Origin: Rhizobium brockwellii | GTDB taxonomy: Bacteria > Pseudomonadota > Alphaproteobacteria > Rhizobiales > Rhizobiaceae | Direction of reading: 5' to 3' | NCBI RefSeq assembly: GCF_000769405.2 | Contig: NZ_CP053439.1 | Coordinates: 1,426,001-1,490,000 of the forward strand | Length of the DNA stretch: 64,000 nt | In this document: positions 32,405 through 41,807 of the stretch, in pieces | How the letters are laid out: each line of letters opens with the position of its first letter | Numbering within the stretch: the first letter of the stretch is position 1 | The notes under the pieces: model-generated | Told to the model about the DNA's origin: nothing | The model's database searches: none | What the model saw: only the letters and a program-made list of their open reading frames with translations | Program-made: the position numbers and the translations under genes

Positions 32405-32773
32405 GTGGCACGTATCGCTGGCGTCAACATCCCGACTGCGAAGCGCGTTGTCATCGCGCTGACCTACATTCACGGGATCGGTTCGAAATTCGCACAGGAA
32501 ATCGTCGAAAAGGTCGGTATCCCGGCTGAACGTCGTGTGCATCAGCTGACGGACGCAGAAGTCCTTCAGATCCGCGAAGCCATCGACCGCGACTATCAGG
32601 TCGAAGGCGATCTTCGTCGCGATACCGCGATGAACATCAAGCGTCTGATGGACCTCGGCTGCTACCGTGGCCTGCGTCATCGCCGCGGCCTTCCGGTTCG
32701 CGGTCAGCGCACGCATACCAATGCCCGCACCCGCAAGGGTCCGGCAAAGGCAATCGCTGGCAAGAAGAAGTAA
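32405..32773 (+). CDS. rpsM: 30S ribosomal protein S13
   Basis: The 122-aa head protein starts with GTG ([15 protein letters not shown]), preceded by AAGGAGAATA. It ends with [28 protein letters not shown], the family signature. A 221-base gap separates it from adk. No gene is seen in that gap. Confidence 0.97.
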   Translation: MARIAGVNIPTAKRVVIALTYIHGIGSKFAQEIVEKVGIPAERRVHQLTDAEVLQIREAIDRDYQVEGDLRRDTAMNIKRLMDLGCYRGLRHRRGLPVRGQRTHTNARTRKGPAKAIAGKKK

Positions 32774-32794
32774 TTTCCGGGAAACCGGGGTGGG

Positions 32795-32823
32795 GAGGCT
32801 GGCGGTCTGCGCCGGCCTCTTTT
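32795..32823 (+). terminator. Terminator-like hairpin between rpsM and rpsK
   Basis: A 10-bp stem, GAGGCTGGCG / CGCCGGCCTC with one G-T pair and loop GTCTG, is followed by TTTT. It begins 21 bases after the rpsM stop and looks like a strong intrinsic terminator, although rpsK lies only 84 bases further on. Confidence 0.7.
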
Positions 32824-32906
32824 GAGTTTGGAGCGGGACCATATAGGCGCCGTTCCGGTGTAGCCGCTGGCATTACGGCGGTGAAGAGATCAACGAAAGG
32901 AATACC

Positions 32907-33296
32907 ATGGCTAAGGAAGCCGTCCGCGTTCGCCGTCGCGAGCGCAAGAACATCTCGTCGGGTGTCGCTCACGTCAACTCGACCTTCAACAACACGATGA
33001 TCACCATCACCGATGCGCAGGGCAACGCGATCGCCTGGTCGTCGGCTGGCGCCAAGGGCTTCAAGGGCTCGCGCAAGTCGACGCCGTTCGCCGCCCAGAT
33101 CGCTGCCGAAGACTGCGCCAAGAAGGCCCAGGAGCACGGCATGAAGTCGCTGGAAGTCGAAGTCTGCGGTCCGGGTTCGGGTCGTGAATCGGCTCTGCGC
33201 GCGCTCCAGGCTGCAGGTTTCATGATCACGTCCATCCGCGACGTGACCCCGATCCCGCACAATGGCTGCCGTCCGCGCAAGAAGCGCCGCGTCTGA
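32907..33296 (+). CDS. rpsK: 30S ribosomal protein S11
   Basis: The 129-aa platform protein has [22 protein letters not shown] and ends [21 protein letters not shown], the conserved C-terminus. ATG 32907 follows AAAGGAATACC. Confidence 0.98.
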   Translation: MAKEAVRVRRRERKNISSGVAHVNSTFNNTMITITDAQGNAIAWSSAGAKGFKGSRKSTPFAAQIAAEDCAKKAQEHGMKSLEVEVCGPGSGRESALRALQAAGFMITSIRDVTPIPHNGCRPRKKRRV

Positions 33297-33309
33297 TCAT
33301 CGCTCTCGT

Positions 33310-33343
33310 CACCGGTGAGCGCCTTCGCGCTCCCGGTGGTTTT
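33310..33343 (+). terminator. Terminator-like hairpin between rpsK and rpoA
   Basis: CACCGG (33310-33315) and GAGCGC (33317-33322) pair with GCGCTC (33327-33332) and CCGGTG (33333-33338), with one bulged T and loop CTTC; TTTT follows at 33340. The position 13 bases after rpsK suggests attenuation ahead of rpoA. Confidence 0.6.
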
Positions 33344-33393
33344 CAAGCTCGGTTGCCACGATTGGATGGTGGCAACGAACGGAAGGCAAACTC

Positions 33394-34404
33394 ATGATTC
33401 AGAAGAACTGGCAGGAACTGATAAAGCCGAACAAGGTGGAGTTCTCTTCGAGCTCGCGCACCAGGGCGACGCTTGTTGCCGAACCGCTGGAGCGCGGCTT
33501 CGGCCTCACCCTCGGCAACGCGCTTCGCCGCGTTCTGCTCTCCTCGCTGCGCGGTGCTGCCGTCACGGCGGTGCAGATCGATGGCGTGCTGCATGAATTC
33601 TCCTCGATTCCGGGCGTCCGCGAAGACGTGACGGACATCGTGCTCAACATCAAGGAAATCGCCATCAAGATGGATGGCGACGATGCAAAGCGCATGGTCG
33701 TGCGTAAGCAGGGCCCTGGCGTTGTCACGGCTGGCGACATTCAGACGGTCGGCGATATCGAAATCCTCAACCCCGAGCATGTCATCTGCACGCTCGACGA
33801 GGGTGCCGAGATCCGCATGGAATTCACCGTCAACAACGGCAAGGGCTACGTTCCGGCCGAACGCAATCGTGCGGAAGATGCTCCGATCGGTCTCATTCCG
33901 GTCGACAGCCTCTATTCGCCGGTCAAGAAGGTGTCCTACAAGGTTGAAAATACCCGCGAAGGACAGGTTCTCGACTACGACAAGCTGAACATGACCATCG
34001 AAACCGATGGCTCGATCACCGGCGAAGACGCCGTCGCTTTTGCGGCGCGCATTCTCCAGGATCAGCTTGGCGTCTTCGTCAACTTCGACGAGCCGCAGAA
34101 GGAAACCGAAGAGGAAGCAGTCACCGAACTCGCTTTCAACCCGGCTCTCCTGAAGAAGGTGGACGAACTCGAACTGTCGGTCCGTTCGGCAAACTGCCTG
34201 AAGAACGACAACATCGTCTACATCGGCGACCTCATTCAGAAGACCGAAGCAGAAATGCTCCGCACACCGAATTTTGGTCGCAAGTCGCTGAACGAAATCA
34301 AGGAAGTTCTCGCTTCCATGGGCCTGCACCTCGGCATGGAAGTGCCGGCATGGCCGCCCGAGAACATCGAAGATCTCGCCAAGCGTTACGAAGATCAATA
34401 CTGA
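33394..34404 (+). CDS. rpoA: RNA polymerase alpha subunit
   Basis: The 336-aa protein has the N-terminal assembly domain with [37 protein letters not shown] linker follows, then a C-terminal domain with [22 protein letters not shown] and [22 protein letters not shown] that contacts DNA UP elements and activators. It sits in the alpha group before rplQ. Confidence 0.98.
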   Translation: MIQKNWQELIKPNKVEFSSSSRTRATLVAEPLERGFGLTLGNALRRVLLSSLRGAAVTAVQIDGVLHEFSSIPGVREDVTDIVLNIKEIAIKMDGDDAKRMVVRKQGPGVVTAGDIQTVGDIEILNPEHVICTLDEGAEIRMEFTVNNGKGYVPAERNRAEDAPIGLIPVDSLYSPVKKVSYKVENTREGQVLDYDKLNMTIETDGSITGEDAVAFAARILQDQLGVFVNFDEPQKETEEEAVTELAFNPALLKKVDELELSVRSANCLKNDNIVYIGDLIQKTEAEMLRTPNFGRKSLNEIKEVLASMGLHLGMEVPAWPPENIEDLAKRYEDQY

Positions 34405-34411
34405 AAAAACA

Positions 34412-34437
34412 AAAGGCAGGCTCTTTCGGCTGCCTTT
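34412..34437 (+). terminator. Terminator-like hairpin between rpoA and rplQ
   Basis: AAAGGCAG (34412-34419) pairs with CTGCCTTT (34430-34437) around a 10-base loop, 8 bases after the rpoA stop. Its U run is inside the stem and the next bases are C-rich, so it is weaker than the others. Confidence 0.45.
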
Positions 34438-34527
34438 CCCCGTCAAACAGCAGGCCGATCGCCTGCATGTGCCAGGAAACGGCAGGCCCACTTAGCGTAA
34501 GGGCACCTGCATTAAAGGAGAATAGCA

Positions 34528-34950
34528 ATGCGCCATGGTAAAGCCGGCCGCAAGCTGAATAGAACTGCAAGCCACCGCAAGGCGATGTTCGCCAACATGG
34601 CGGCTTCGCTGATTACCCACGAGCAGATCGTCACGACCCTGCCGAAGGCCAAGGAAATCCGTCCGATCGTCGAGAAGCTCGTCACGCTCGGCAAGCGCGG
34701 CGACCTGCATGCTCGCCGTCAGGCGATCTCGCAGATCCGCGATGCGGCTGTCGTCTCGAAGCTGTTCGACACGATCGCAACGCGCTACGCCACCCGCAAC
34801 GGCGGCTACCTGCGCATCATGAAAGCCGGCTTCCGTCAGGGCGACAATGCTGCCATGGCTGTGATCGAATTCGTTGACCGCGATGCCTATGCCAAGGGCG
34901 CAGCCGACAAGGCCCGCGTCGCTGCCGAAGAGCAGGCCGTCGCCGCTTAA
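34528..34950 (+). CDS. rplQ: 50S ribosomal protein L17
   Basis: The 140-aa protein begins [29 protein letters not shown] and contains [32 protein letters not shown], the family signature. It is the last gene of the ribosomal cluster, closed by a strong terminator. Confidence 0.98.
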   Translation: MRHGKAGRKLNRTASHRKAMFANMAASLITHEQIVTTLPKAKEIRPIVEKLVTLGKRGDLHARRQAISQIRDAAVVSKLFDTIATRYATRNGGYLRIMKAGFRQGDNAAMAVIEFVDRDAYAKGAADKARVAAEEQAVAA

Positions 34951-34973
34951 ATCTTCCGCTTCGGCGGAAACAG

Positions 34974-35006
34974 AACAGCCGGGCTGGAAAGCCCGGCTGT
35001 TTTTGT
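34974..35006 (+). terminator. Rho-independent terminator of rplQ
   Basis: ACAGCCGGGCT (34975-34985) pairs perfectly with AGCCCGGCTGT (34990-35000) around GGAA and is followed by TTTTTG. It closes the whole ribosomal cluster. Confidence 0.95.
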
Positions 35007-35016
35007 TTCTGATATA

Positions 35017-35451
35017 GTGACGGGACCGGCTTCATTGCGCAAAATCATTCAGACTCGCTCTCCGCAGTTCCTTCGTCTGGCCGCCCTGTTTCTCGTTATC
35101 GTTCTCGGGCTGGTGCTGCGCAGGTTTGGCTATGAGGCTGATCTGCCTTTTATCGTTGTCAAATATGGCGGATCGGCACTCTGGGGAGCGATGGTCTATC
35201 TGCTCGTGGCGTTCCTGGTCGCAAGATCACGCCCGGCAGTAATTGCCGTCACAGCGCTGTTCATAGCGATCTCAGTGGAATTGTTCCGGCTTTATCACAC
35301 GCCGTGGCTCGACGCGTTTCGGCTGACCACGGCAGGCGCGCTGCTGCTTGGTCGAGTCTTTTCGCTTTGGAATATGCTGGCTTATGCAATCGGCATAGCT
35401 GCGGCCTGCGCCTTCGATCTGGCACGCTGGAGTGCGCTGCGTCCTTGCTAA
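35017..35451 (+). CDS. DUF2809 family membrane protein
   Basis: The 144-aa protein starts with GTG at 35017, just after the rplQ terminator. Four or five hydrophobic segments (about residues 19-37, 50-68, 72-88, 103-116, 118-134) make it an integral inner-membrane protein. The motifs RRFG, FIVVKYGGSALWGAMVYLL and ELFRLYHTPWLDAFRLT match what I recall of the small DUF2809 family, whose function is unknown. A palindromic repeat follows its stop. The start is uncertain by a few codons. Confidence 0.75.
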   Translation: MTGPASLRKIIQTRSPQFLRLAALFLVIVLGLVLRRFGYEADLPFIVVKYGGSALWGAMVYLLVAFLVARSRPAVIAVTALFIAISVELFRLYHTPWLDAFRLTTAGALLLGRVFSLWNMLAYAIGIAAACAFDLARWSALRPC

Positions 35452-35457
35452 AGCGCC

Positions 35458-35551
35458 GCGCGTCTTCTCAGACGCGCTAAGGACGCTCTATCACTTTGAA
35501 TCTGCGCATAATCCTTTCCGAAAATCGATTCCGATTTTCCGGGTTATGCGC
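35458..35551. repeat. Rhizobium-type palindromic intergenic repeat (REP/RIME-like)
   Basis: Two inverted repeats lie side by side. GCGCGTC / GACGCGC spans 35458-35477. A 48-bp imperfect palindrome at 35504-35551 has arms GCGCATAA / TTATGCGC and CCGAAAATCG / CGATTTTC-like inner parts. The last base is shared with the msrQ stop codon. The type is widespread between genes in Rhizobiaceae. Its arm resembles the repeat at 40320-40370 (GCAT.AT...CCGAAAA). The family name is from memory. Confidence 0.75.
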
Positions 35552-36219
35552 TAACCTGCCGTCTCACGAACAGACGCCACTGCGCGATTGCGCGTCCGCC
35601 CTTTGCCCTTCTGCCTGTTGCGTGCGATCGGTCGGTAGGAGCGGTAGAGGATGAGCGCGATGATCAGCCCGACATAGATATACTGCTCGAGATCGAGGAT
35701 CTTGGTCGAGAGCGCGAAGTGCAGCGCCCCGCAGGCGGCGATGATGTAGACGAGGCGATGCAGCCAGATCCAGTTCTTGCCGAGGCGGCGGATCGAGAAA
35801 TTGTTGGATGTCAGGGCCAGCGGAATGAGCATCGTAAGGGCTGCCATGCCGAACATGATGAAGGGGCGCTTCAGCACGTCGTTGATGACGGCGGGAATAT
35901 CCATCGCCTGGTCGAGCACCATGTAGACGGTGAAATGCATCAGTGCGTAGTAGAAGGTCAGCAGGCCAAGCGCGCGGCGATAGCGCAGGTAGTTCCAGCC
36001 GAAGAGCTCACGGGCAGGGGAAACGGCAAGGGTCAGGATCAGGAAACGGATCGTCCAGATGCCGAGGAAGAGCTCGAAGCTCTTGACCGGATCGGCGCCG
36101 AGCTGATCGGTCGCGCCGAGATAGAACGTCCAGGCCGCAGGCACGAGCCCGACGACATAAAGCAGCCAGATGGAGGCGGGCTGCCAGCGCTTCGGGATGG
36201 CGAGCGACAGTTCCGCCAT
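35551..36219 (-). CDS. msrQ: MsrQ, heme-binding membrane subunit of periplasmic Met-sulfoxide reductase
   Basis: The 222-aa protein has about six membrane helices and the ferric-reductase-like fold. Histidines in FYYALMHFTVY, WLHRLVYIIAACGALHF and nearby positions are the expected heme b ligands. MsrQ passes quinone-pool electrons to MsrP to repair oxidised methionine in periplasmic proteins. Its start overlaps the msrP stop by one base (TGATG), so the pair is translationally coupled. Formerly called YedZ. Confidence 0.93.
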   Translation of the reverse strand: MAELSLAIPKRWQPASIWLLYVVGLVPAAWTFYLGATDQLGADPVKSFELFLGIWTIRFLILTLAVSPARELFGWNYLRYRRALGLLTFYYALMHFTVYMVLDQAMDIPAVINDVLKRPFIMFGMAALTMLIPLALTSNNFSIRRLGKNWIWLHRLVYIIAACGALHFALSTKILDLEQYIYVGLIIALILYRSYRPIARNRQKGKGRTRNRAVASVRETAG

Positions 36220-37166
36220 CAGAAATTCGCCTTCAAGTCCATGCCGGCATAAAGGCTTGCCACCTCGTCGGCATAACCGTTGAAGGGCAGGGTGGGATGG
36301 CGGCTCGCGCCGAAGAAGCCGCTCTCGCCGATGCGCCGTTCGCTCGCCTGGCTCCAGCGGGGATGGTCGACCGCCGGATTGACGTTAGCATAGAAGCCGT
36401 ATTCCTGCGCATTGGTGACCTGCCAGGTATTCTTGGGCTGCTGGTCGGTGAGTGTAATCCTGACGATCGACTTGATGCCCTTGAAGCCGTATTTCCACGG
36501 CACGACGAGCCGGATCGGCGCGCCGTTCTGGTTCGGCAGCGTTTCGCCATAGAGCCCGACGGCAAGCAGCGCCAGCGGATGGCGCGCCTCATCGAGGCGC
36601 AGACCCTCGACATAGGGCCAATCGAGCGACTGGAAGAAACCCTTCTGACCAGGCATCTCCTCTGGCCGCACGACGGTTTCGAAGGCGACGTATTTGGCGC
36701 TGCCGAGCGGCTCAACCTTGTCGAGCAGCGATGCCAGCGGAAAGCCGTCCCAGGGGATGACCATCGACCAGGCCTCGACGCAGCGCATCCGGTAGGTGCG
36801 CTCCTCAATCGGGAATTCCTTCATCAGCGCCTCGAGGTCGAAGGTGCCTGGCTTGTTGACCATGCCGTCAACCTTGATCGTCCACGGCAGCGGCTTGAAA
36901 TCGCCGGAAAGAGCTGCGGGATCGCCCTTGTCGAGGCCGAACTCATAGAAATTATTGTAGGTCGTGACGTCCTTGATCGGCGTCGCCTTCTCGTCGACCT
37001 TGTACTTGCTCTCAACGGCGGAGAGAGCCGCAGCACTCGCCTTGCCGGCGCTGTAGAGCGCCATGGCGCCAAGCGCTGCCGCACCGAGGAATTCACGACG
37101 GCGCACATAGATCTGGCGCGGCGTAATCTCCGATGACGCGATCTTCGGTGGGCGATAGCTTGGCAT
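36219..37166 (-). CDS. msrP: MsrP, periplasmic molybdoenzyme methionine sulfoxide reductase
   Basis: The 315-aa precursor has a twin-arginine signal [25 protein letters not shown] (residues 21-45) for export of a folded cofactor protein. The molybdenum-ligating cysteine is C129 in [20 protein letters not shown], the sulfite-oxidase fold signature. The start at 37166 is chosen because AGGAGG lies just upstream on the minus strand; a longer reading is possible but spoils the Tat signal position. It is the first gene of the msrPQ unit. Formerly YedY. Confidence 0.95.
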   Translation of the reverse strand: MPSYRPPKIASSEITPRQIYVRRREFLGAAALGAMALYSAGKASAAALSAVESKYKVDEKATPIKDVTTYNNFYEFGLDKGDPAALSGDFKPLPWTIKVDGMVNKPGTFDLEALMKEFPIEERTYRMRCVEAWSMVIPWDGFPLASLLDKVEPLGSAKYVAFETVVRPEEMPGQKGFFQSLDWPYVEGLRLDEARHPLALLAVGLYGETLPNQNGAPIRLVVPWKYGFKGIKSIVRITLTDQQPKNTWQVTNAQEYGFYANVNPAVDHPRWSQASERRIGESGFFGASRHPTLPFNGYADEVASLYAGMDLKANF

Positions 37167-37501
37167 GTCGAAACCTCCTCGGCGGATATCCTGAAATATA
37201 GCCCTTAAACGAACCGCCGGCATGTCTAGATTAGTGTCTAAGCCTTGAATATTGCTGACGGGAAGCCAATTTTTTGTGTTCGGTCGTGATGGAATAGGCT
37301 GTAACAAAATGCCGCTTCGAACCGTATATCATCGATGGGCCTCATGGCGCTTCTCCCCGGCGTACCGGATTTGGGCTTCCCGGTAGTGACAGCCCCCGTC
37401 GATTGGATTAGGACAATTCCAAAAAGCAGCGTTTGCCCGGCCCGCAGGCTCCATGCCGCCCGGCTTCGCCTGATAATTCCGACACGTTGAGGAAGACACC
37501 G
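37167..37501. other. Divergent intergenic region between msrP and ilvD
   Basis: These 335 bases must carry promoters for both divergent genes. I found no strong -35/-10 pair and no long palindrome. A 25-codon + strand ORF at 37309-37386 ([10 protein letters not shown]...) has no run of Ile, Val or Leu codons, so it is not an ilv attenuator leader. Confidence 0.5.
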
Positions 37502-39340
37502 ATGCCAGTTTACCGTTCCAGAACCACGACCCATGGCCGCAACATGGCGGGCGCCCGCGGCCTTTGGCGCGCCACGGGCATGAAGGATTCGGATTTCGGC
37601 AAGCCGATCATCGCGGTGGTGAATTCCTTCACCCAGTTCGTGCCCGGACACGTGCACCTGAAGGACCTTGGCCAGCTCGTTGCCCGCGAAATCGAGGCGG
37701 CCGGCGGTGTCGCCAAGGAATTCAACACCATCGCCGTCGATGACGGCATCGCCATGGGCCATGACGGCATGCTTTATTCGCTGCCCTCGCGTGAGCTCAT
37801 CGCCGACAGCGTCGAATACATGGTCAATGCCCATTGCGCCGACGCCATGGTCTGCATCTCCAACTGCGACAAGATCACCCCCGGCATGCTGATGGCGTCG
37901 CTGCGCCTCAATATCCCGACCGTCTTCGTCTCGGGCGGTCCGATGGAAGCCGGCAAGGTCGTGCTGCACGGCAAGACGCATGCGCTCGACCTGGTCGATG
38001 CCATGGTCGCCGCAGCCGATGACAAGATCAGCGACGAGGACGTCCAGACCATCGAACGCTCGGCCTGTCCGACCTGTGGTTCCTGCTCCGGCATGTTCAC
38101 TGCCAATTCGATGAACTGCCTGACGGAAGCCCTCGGCCTGTCGCTGCCCGGCAACGGCTCGACGCTTGCCACCCATCTCGACCGCAAGCGCCTCTTCGTC
38201 GAGGCCGGTCATCTGATTGTCGATCTCGCCCGCCGTTATTACGAGCAGGATGACGTCAAGGCGCTGCCGCGCACCATTGCCTCCAAGCAGGCCTTCGAGA
38301 ATGCCATGACGCTCGATATCGCCATGGGTGGCTCGACCAATACGGTCCTGCACATTCTTGCCGCCGCCCATGAAGGCGAGATCGATTTCAACATGGCCGA
38401 TATCGACGCGCTGTCGCGCCGGGTGCCGTGCCTGTCGAAGGTCGCCCCCGCCAAGAGCGATGTCCATATGGAAGACGTCCATCGCGCCGGCGGCATCATG
38501 TCGATCCTCGGCGAACTCGACAAGGGCGGTCTCTTGAACCGCGATTGCCCGACCGTGCATGCAGAAACGCTGGGCGACGCGATCGATCGCTGGGATATCA
38601 CCCGCACCAACAGCGAAACTGTCCGTAAATTCTATCGTGCCGCTCCGGGTGGCATCCCAACCCAGGTCGCCTTCAGCCAGGAAGCCCGCTGGGACGAACT
38701 CGACACCGACCGCGAGAACGGCGTCATCCGCTCGGTCGAACATCCCTTCTCCAAGGATGGTGGTCTTGCCGTGCTCAAGGGCAACCTTGCGATCGACGGC
38801 TGCATCGTCAAGACTGCCGGCGTCGATGAATCGATCCTGAAATTCTCCGGCCCCGCCCGCGTCTTCGAAAGCCAGGATGCGTCGGTCAAGGCGATCCTTG
38901 CCAACGAGGTGAAGGCCGGCGACGTCGTCGTCATCCGCTACGAAGGTCCGAAGGGCGGCCCGGGCATGCAGGAAATGCTCTATCCGACGAGCTATCTGAA
39001 GTCGAAGGGCCTCGGCAAGGCCTGTGCGCTCATCACCGACGGCCGCTTCTCCGGCGGCACCTCCGGCCTCTCCATCGGCCACGCCTCGCCGGAAGCGGCA
39101 AATGGCGGCACGATCGGCCTGGTGCGCGAAGGCGACATGATCGACATCGACATCCCCAACCGTACGATCAGCCTGCGTGTCAGCGAGACTGAACTCGCCG
39201 CCCGCCGCGCCGAGCAGGACGCCAAGGGCTGGTATCCCACAGAAGTCCGCAAGCGCAACGTCACGACCGCCCTGAGGGCCTACGCGGCCTTCGCAACGAG
39301 CGCCGATCGCGGCGCCGTGCGGGATCTGAACGCCCGCTGA
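37502..39340 (+). CDS. ilvD: Dihydroxy-acid dehydratase
   Basis: The 612-aa enzyme makes 2-keto acids from dihydroxy acids in valine, leucine and isoleucine synthesis. Iron-sulfur cysteines are seen in [11 protein letters not shown] and [25 protein letters not shown]. The N-terminus [27 protein letters not shown] and the [16 protein letters not shown] segment are very like the E. coli enzyme type. Start ATG 37502 follows TTGAGGAAGACACCG. A terminator hairpin follows the stop. Confidence 0.98.
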   Translation: MPVYRSRTTTHGRNMAGARGLWRATGMKDSDFGKPIIAVVNSFTQFVPGHVHLKDLGQLVAREIEAAGGVAKEFNTIAVDDGIAMGHDGMLYSLPSRELIADSVEYMVNAHCADAMVCISNCDKITPGMLMASLRLNIPTVFVSGGPMEAGKVVLHGKTHALDLVDAMVAAADDKISDEDVQTIERSACPTCGSCSGMFTANSMNCLTEALGLSLPGNGSTLATHLDRKRLFVEAGHLIVDLARRYYEQDDVKALPRTIASKQAFENAMTLDIAMGGSTNTVLHILAAAHEGEIDFNMADIDALSRRVPCLSKVAPAKSDVHMEDVHRAGGIMSILGELDKGGLLNRDCPTVHAETLGDAIDRWDITRTNSETVRKFYRAAPGGIPTQVAFSQEARWDELDTDRENGVIRSVEHPFSKDGGLAVLKGNLAIDGCIVKTAGVDESILKFSGPARVFESQDASVKAILANEVKAGDVVVIRYEGPKGGPGMQEMLYPTSYLKSKGLGKACALITDGRFSGGTSGLSIGHASPEAANGGTIGLVREGDMIDIDIPNRTISLRVSETELAARRAEQDAKGWYPTEVRKRNVTTALRAYAAFATSADRGAVRDLNAR

Positions 39341-39379
39341 GTCGCTCGAACCGACGACCCCAGAGTTAGCTGCTTTTCC

Positions 39380-39415
39380 AACCGGTCGCCTTCAAAGCGG
39401 CCGGTTGATGTTTTT
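39380..39415 (+). terminator. Terminator of ilvD overlapping the end of the convergent gene
   Basis: AACCGGTCGC (39380-39389) pairs with GCGGCCGGTT (39397-39406) with one G-T pair, then GATGTTTTTA follows. It reaches into the last codons of the opposite-strand LprI-like gene (stop at 39392-39394). Confidence 0.75.
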
Positions 39416-39745
39416 ATAGGTCTCGCCAAGCTGTTTCAGCCGCTCGTCATAGGCGGCCTTGATACAGGCCGCATCTGCAGCGCATTCCTGCCGTTTCTTC
39501 AGCCATGCCGTCTGCTCGTCCTGCAAGGTTCCGCGCGAGCCCATCGCCAGCAGGCCGGAGAGCAGCTCGAAGGTCGTCGCCATCTTCACGTCGGCATCGT
39601 TGAGCGCGCGGTTGTCGCAGATCGCTTTTTCATCCGCCTTCAATTCTTTCGCATCGCAATCGAAGCTTGCTGCCTGTGCCAGGTTCGATGCAATGAGCAG
39701 GATCGCAAAGCCGAGGGCCGCTGTCGTCGTTCTTGTCTTCATCAT
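39392..39745 (-). CDS. LprI-type lysozyme-inhibitor family protein (DUF1311), secreted
   Basis: The 117-aa protein has a signal peptide (about residues 1-25, AALGFAILLIASNLAQAA). The mature part FDCDAKELKADEKAICDNRALNDADVKM...WLKKRQECAADAACIKAAYDERL carries four cysteines that would form two disulfides. That is the LprI/DUF1311 pattern, and some relatives inhibit lysozyme. It is likely periplasmic. Convergent with ilvD. Function is by family only. Confidence 0.8.
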   Translation of the reverse strand: MMKTRTTTAALGFAILLIASNLAQAASFDCDAKELKADEKAICDNRALNDADVKMATTFELLSGLLAMGSRGTLQDEQTAWLKKRQECAADAACIKAAYDERLKQLGETYKNINRPL

Positions 39746-39768
39746 TCATATGTTCCTATTGCTGCCGG

Positions 39769-40149
39769 TCAGGCTAGCTTCCGCAGTGCCAGAGCCAGGA
39801 AGATGATGCAGATGAGCCAGACGGCAAGGATGAAGATCAGTCCGACCCGGCTGGAGGGACGCTCGGTGCGCCCTGTCGCCTCCGTACGAAGCTCGTTCAT
39901 CACCTCTACTGGCACGAGCCGGATCGCCAGCATGATACCGAGCGGCACGATAAGGAGGTCGTCGAGATAGCCGAGGACGGGGATGAAATCGGGGATGAGA
40001 TCGATGGGCGAGAGCGCATAGGCGGCAACGGCGCCGGCCACCGCTTTGGCATGCCATGGCACGCGGGGATCGCGGGCCGCAAGCCATAGAGCCACGATGT
40101 CACGCTTCAGTGACTTCGCCCAGATTTTGGCTTTTGACATCAGTTGCAT
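39769..40149 (-). CDS. DUF1232 (YkvA-like) membrane protein
   Basis: The 126-aa protein has the DUF1232 core DPRVPWHAKAVAGAVAAYALSPIDLIPDFIPVLGYLDDLLIVPLGIMLAIRLVP (about residues 28-80) and a C-terminal membrane helix. ATG 40149 is chosen because AGGAAG is 7 bases upstream on the minus strand. The family is often co-located with cell-envelope genes; its function is unknown. It lies 23 bases upstream of the LprI-like gene in the same direction, so they could be one unit. Confidence 0.85.
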   Translation of the reverse strand: MQLMSKAKIWAKSLKRDIVALWLAARDPRVPWHAKAVAGAVAAYALSPIDLIPDFIPVLGYLDDLLIVPLGIMLAIRLVPVEVMNELRTEATGRTERPSSRVGLIFILAVWLICIIFLALALRKLA

Positions 40150-40260
40150 GGCCAATCTTCCTGAATCAAATTCATAATGACTTCAACCAGTTTCCAAGAC
40201 GCTCTCTCGCCTTGTTCTTCCATGCTTCCGCCCTCTTTCCTTTCTAGCGTCGGGCCGCAG

Positions 40261-40371
40261 AACAGGATGATTTTAGGCCGTCGGCCTAAAATCTGAATCC
40301 TGTTCGCAATTAAATAGTTAGAGCATGATGTCGTCCGAAAACCGCTCACACTTTTCGGCATCATGCTCTAA
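40261..40371. repeat. Composite palindromic intergenic repeat
   Basis: Two palindromes are adjacent. The first, 40261-40304, has arms AACAGGAT / ATCCTGTT and an inner ATTTTAGGCCG / CGGCCTAAAAT. The second, 40320-40370, has arms AGAGCATGATG / CATCATGCTCT and inner CCGAAAA / TTTTCGG. The latter resembles the 35504-35551 repeat at its left arm (about 17 of 24 positions). It lies between the start of the DUF1232 gene and the start of the protease gene. Confidence 0.8.
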
Positions 40372-40403
40372 AACGTCCTCAAGAGGATTTAAAAGGGATA
40401 CCC

Positions 40404-41807
40404 ATGCAAGGCCTGTTCAAGCGCGCCTCCGTCTCGCTATTTGCTGTCATGCTCGTTCTGCCGCTTGCTGCGCATGCGCAGACGGCAAAGACCGTACCCG
40501 AGAGCCAGATGCAGATGCAGCTCTCCTTCGCGCCGCTCGTCAAACAGACGTCGGGCGCCGTCGTCAACGTTTATGCGGAAAAGATCGTCCAGCGGCAGTC
40601 GCCCTTTGCCGGCGATCCTTTCTTCGAGCAGTTTTTCGGCCAGCAGATGCCGAACCGTTCGGAGAAGCAGTCCTCGCTCGGTTCCGGCGTCATCGTCGAG
40701 GCGAACGGCACTGTCGTGACCAACAATCACGTCGTCGAAGGCGCCGATGACATCAAGATTGCGCTGTCGGATGGCCGCGAATTCCCCTGCAAGGTGGTGC
40801 TGCGCGACGACCGAGTCGATCTCGCCGTGCTGAAGATCGACACCAGGGAGAGCTTTCCAACATTGCCGATCGGCAATTCCGACGCGGTCGAGGTCGGCGA
40901 TCTCGTGCTGGCGATCGGCAACCCCTTCGGCGTCGGCCAGACGGTGACGAGCGGGATCGTCTCAGCGCTTGCCCGCAACCAGGTGGTCAGAAACGAATTC
41001 GGCTTCTTCATCCAGACCGATGCCTCGATCAATCCCGGCAATTCCGGCGGCGCGCTGATGAACATGCAAGGCGAGCTGATCGGCATCAACACGGCGATCT
41101 TCTCGCGCGGCGGCGGCTCGAACGGTATCGGTTTCGCCATTCCTGCCAATCTGGTCAAGGTCTTCCTCACCTCTGCCGATGCCGGCGTCAAATCCTTCGA
41201 ACGGCCCTATATCGGCGCGAGCTTCGATGCCGTGACCTCGGAAGTGGCCGAGGCGCTGGGGCTGAACAAGGCCCGCGGCGCGCTCGTCGTCAAGGTTTCG
41301 GAAGGTGGGCCAGCCGCCAAGGCGGGGCTGAAGGCCGGCGAAATCGTCACCGCCGTCGATGGAATTTCCGTCGAGCATCCGGATGCGCTGCTCTACCGGC
41401 TGACCACCGCCGGTCTCGGCAATTCGGTCAAGCTCACCGTCATCGAGAACGGCCGCGAGGAGCAACTGCCGCTGACGCTCGCCCGCGCCCCGGAAACCTC
41501 GCCGCGCGACCAGCGCACCATCGGCGGACGCACGCCGTTTAGCGGTGCCGTCGTCGAGAACCTGTCGCCGCGGGTCGCTGACGAGCTGCGCATGCCGCCG
41601 GAATCGGCGGGCGTCGTCGTATCCGAGGTGAAGGAGGATTCGCCTGCTGCCCGTCTCGGTTTCGAACCGAAGGATATCATCGTCTCGATCAACGGCACGG
41701 AGGTGAAGACGACCAGCGAACTGTCGGAAATCGCCGATAGCGACCCCGGCCTCTGGCGGGTCGAGATCGAGCGCGACGGCCAGCGCATCCGGCAATTCTT
41801 CCGATGA
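40404..41807 (+). CDS. DegP/DegQ-type periplasmic serine protease with two PDZ domains
   Basis: The 467-aa protein has a signal peptide (residues 1-25, VMLVLPLAAHA). The trypsin-like domain contains the triad H109 (NNHVVEG), D139 (DRVDLAVLK) and S214 (INPGNSGGAL). Two PDZ domains follow: about 260-350 (FERPYIGASFD...) and 375-467 (SGAVVENLSP...). It should degrade or hold misfolded envelope proteins. No extra Q-linker loop typical of DegP is obvious, so DegQ-like is equally possible. Its stop overlaps the rarA start by 4 bases. Confidence 0.93.
   Translation: MQGLFKRASVSLFAVMLVLPLAAHAQTAKTVPESQMQMQLSFAPLVKQTSGAVVNVYAEKIVQRQSPFAGDPFFEQFFGQQMPNRSEKQSSLGSGVIVEANGTVVTNNHVVEGADDIKIALSDGREFPCKVVLRDDRVDLAVLKIDTRESFPTLPIGNSDAVEVGDLVLAIGNPFGVGQTVTSGIVSALARNQVVRNEFGFFIQTDASINPGNSGGALMNMQGELIGINTAIFSRGGGSNGIGFAIPANLVKVFLTSADAGVKSFERPYIGASFDAVTSEVAEALGLNKARGALVVKVSEGGPAAKAGLKAGEIVTAVDGISVEHPDALLYRLTTAGLGNSVKLTVIENGREEQLPLTLARAPETSPRDQRTIGGRTPFSGAVVENLSPRVADELRMPPESAGVVVSEVKEDSPAARLGFEPKDIIVSINGTEVKTTSELSEIADSDPGLWRVEIERDGQRIRQFFR

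Noticed and set aside
37309..37386. 25-codon ORF upstream of ilvD as a possible attenuation leader peptide.
   Set aside because: It has three Trp but no run of branched-chain amino acid codons, and no terminator hairpin follows.
37238..39082. 614-codon open frame opposite ilvD.
   Set aside because: Mirror frame; ilvD on the + strand is unambiguous.
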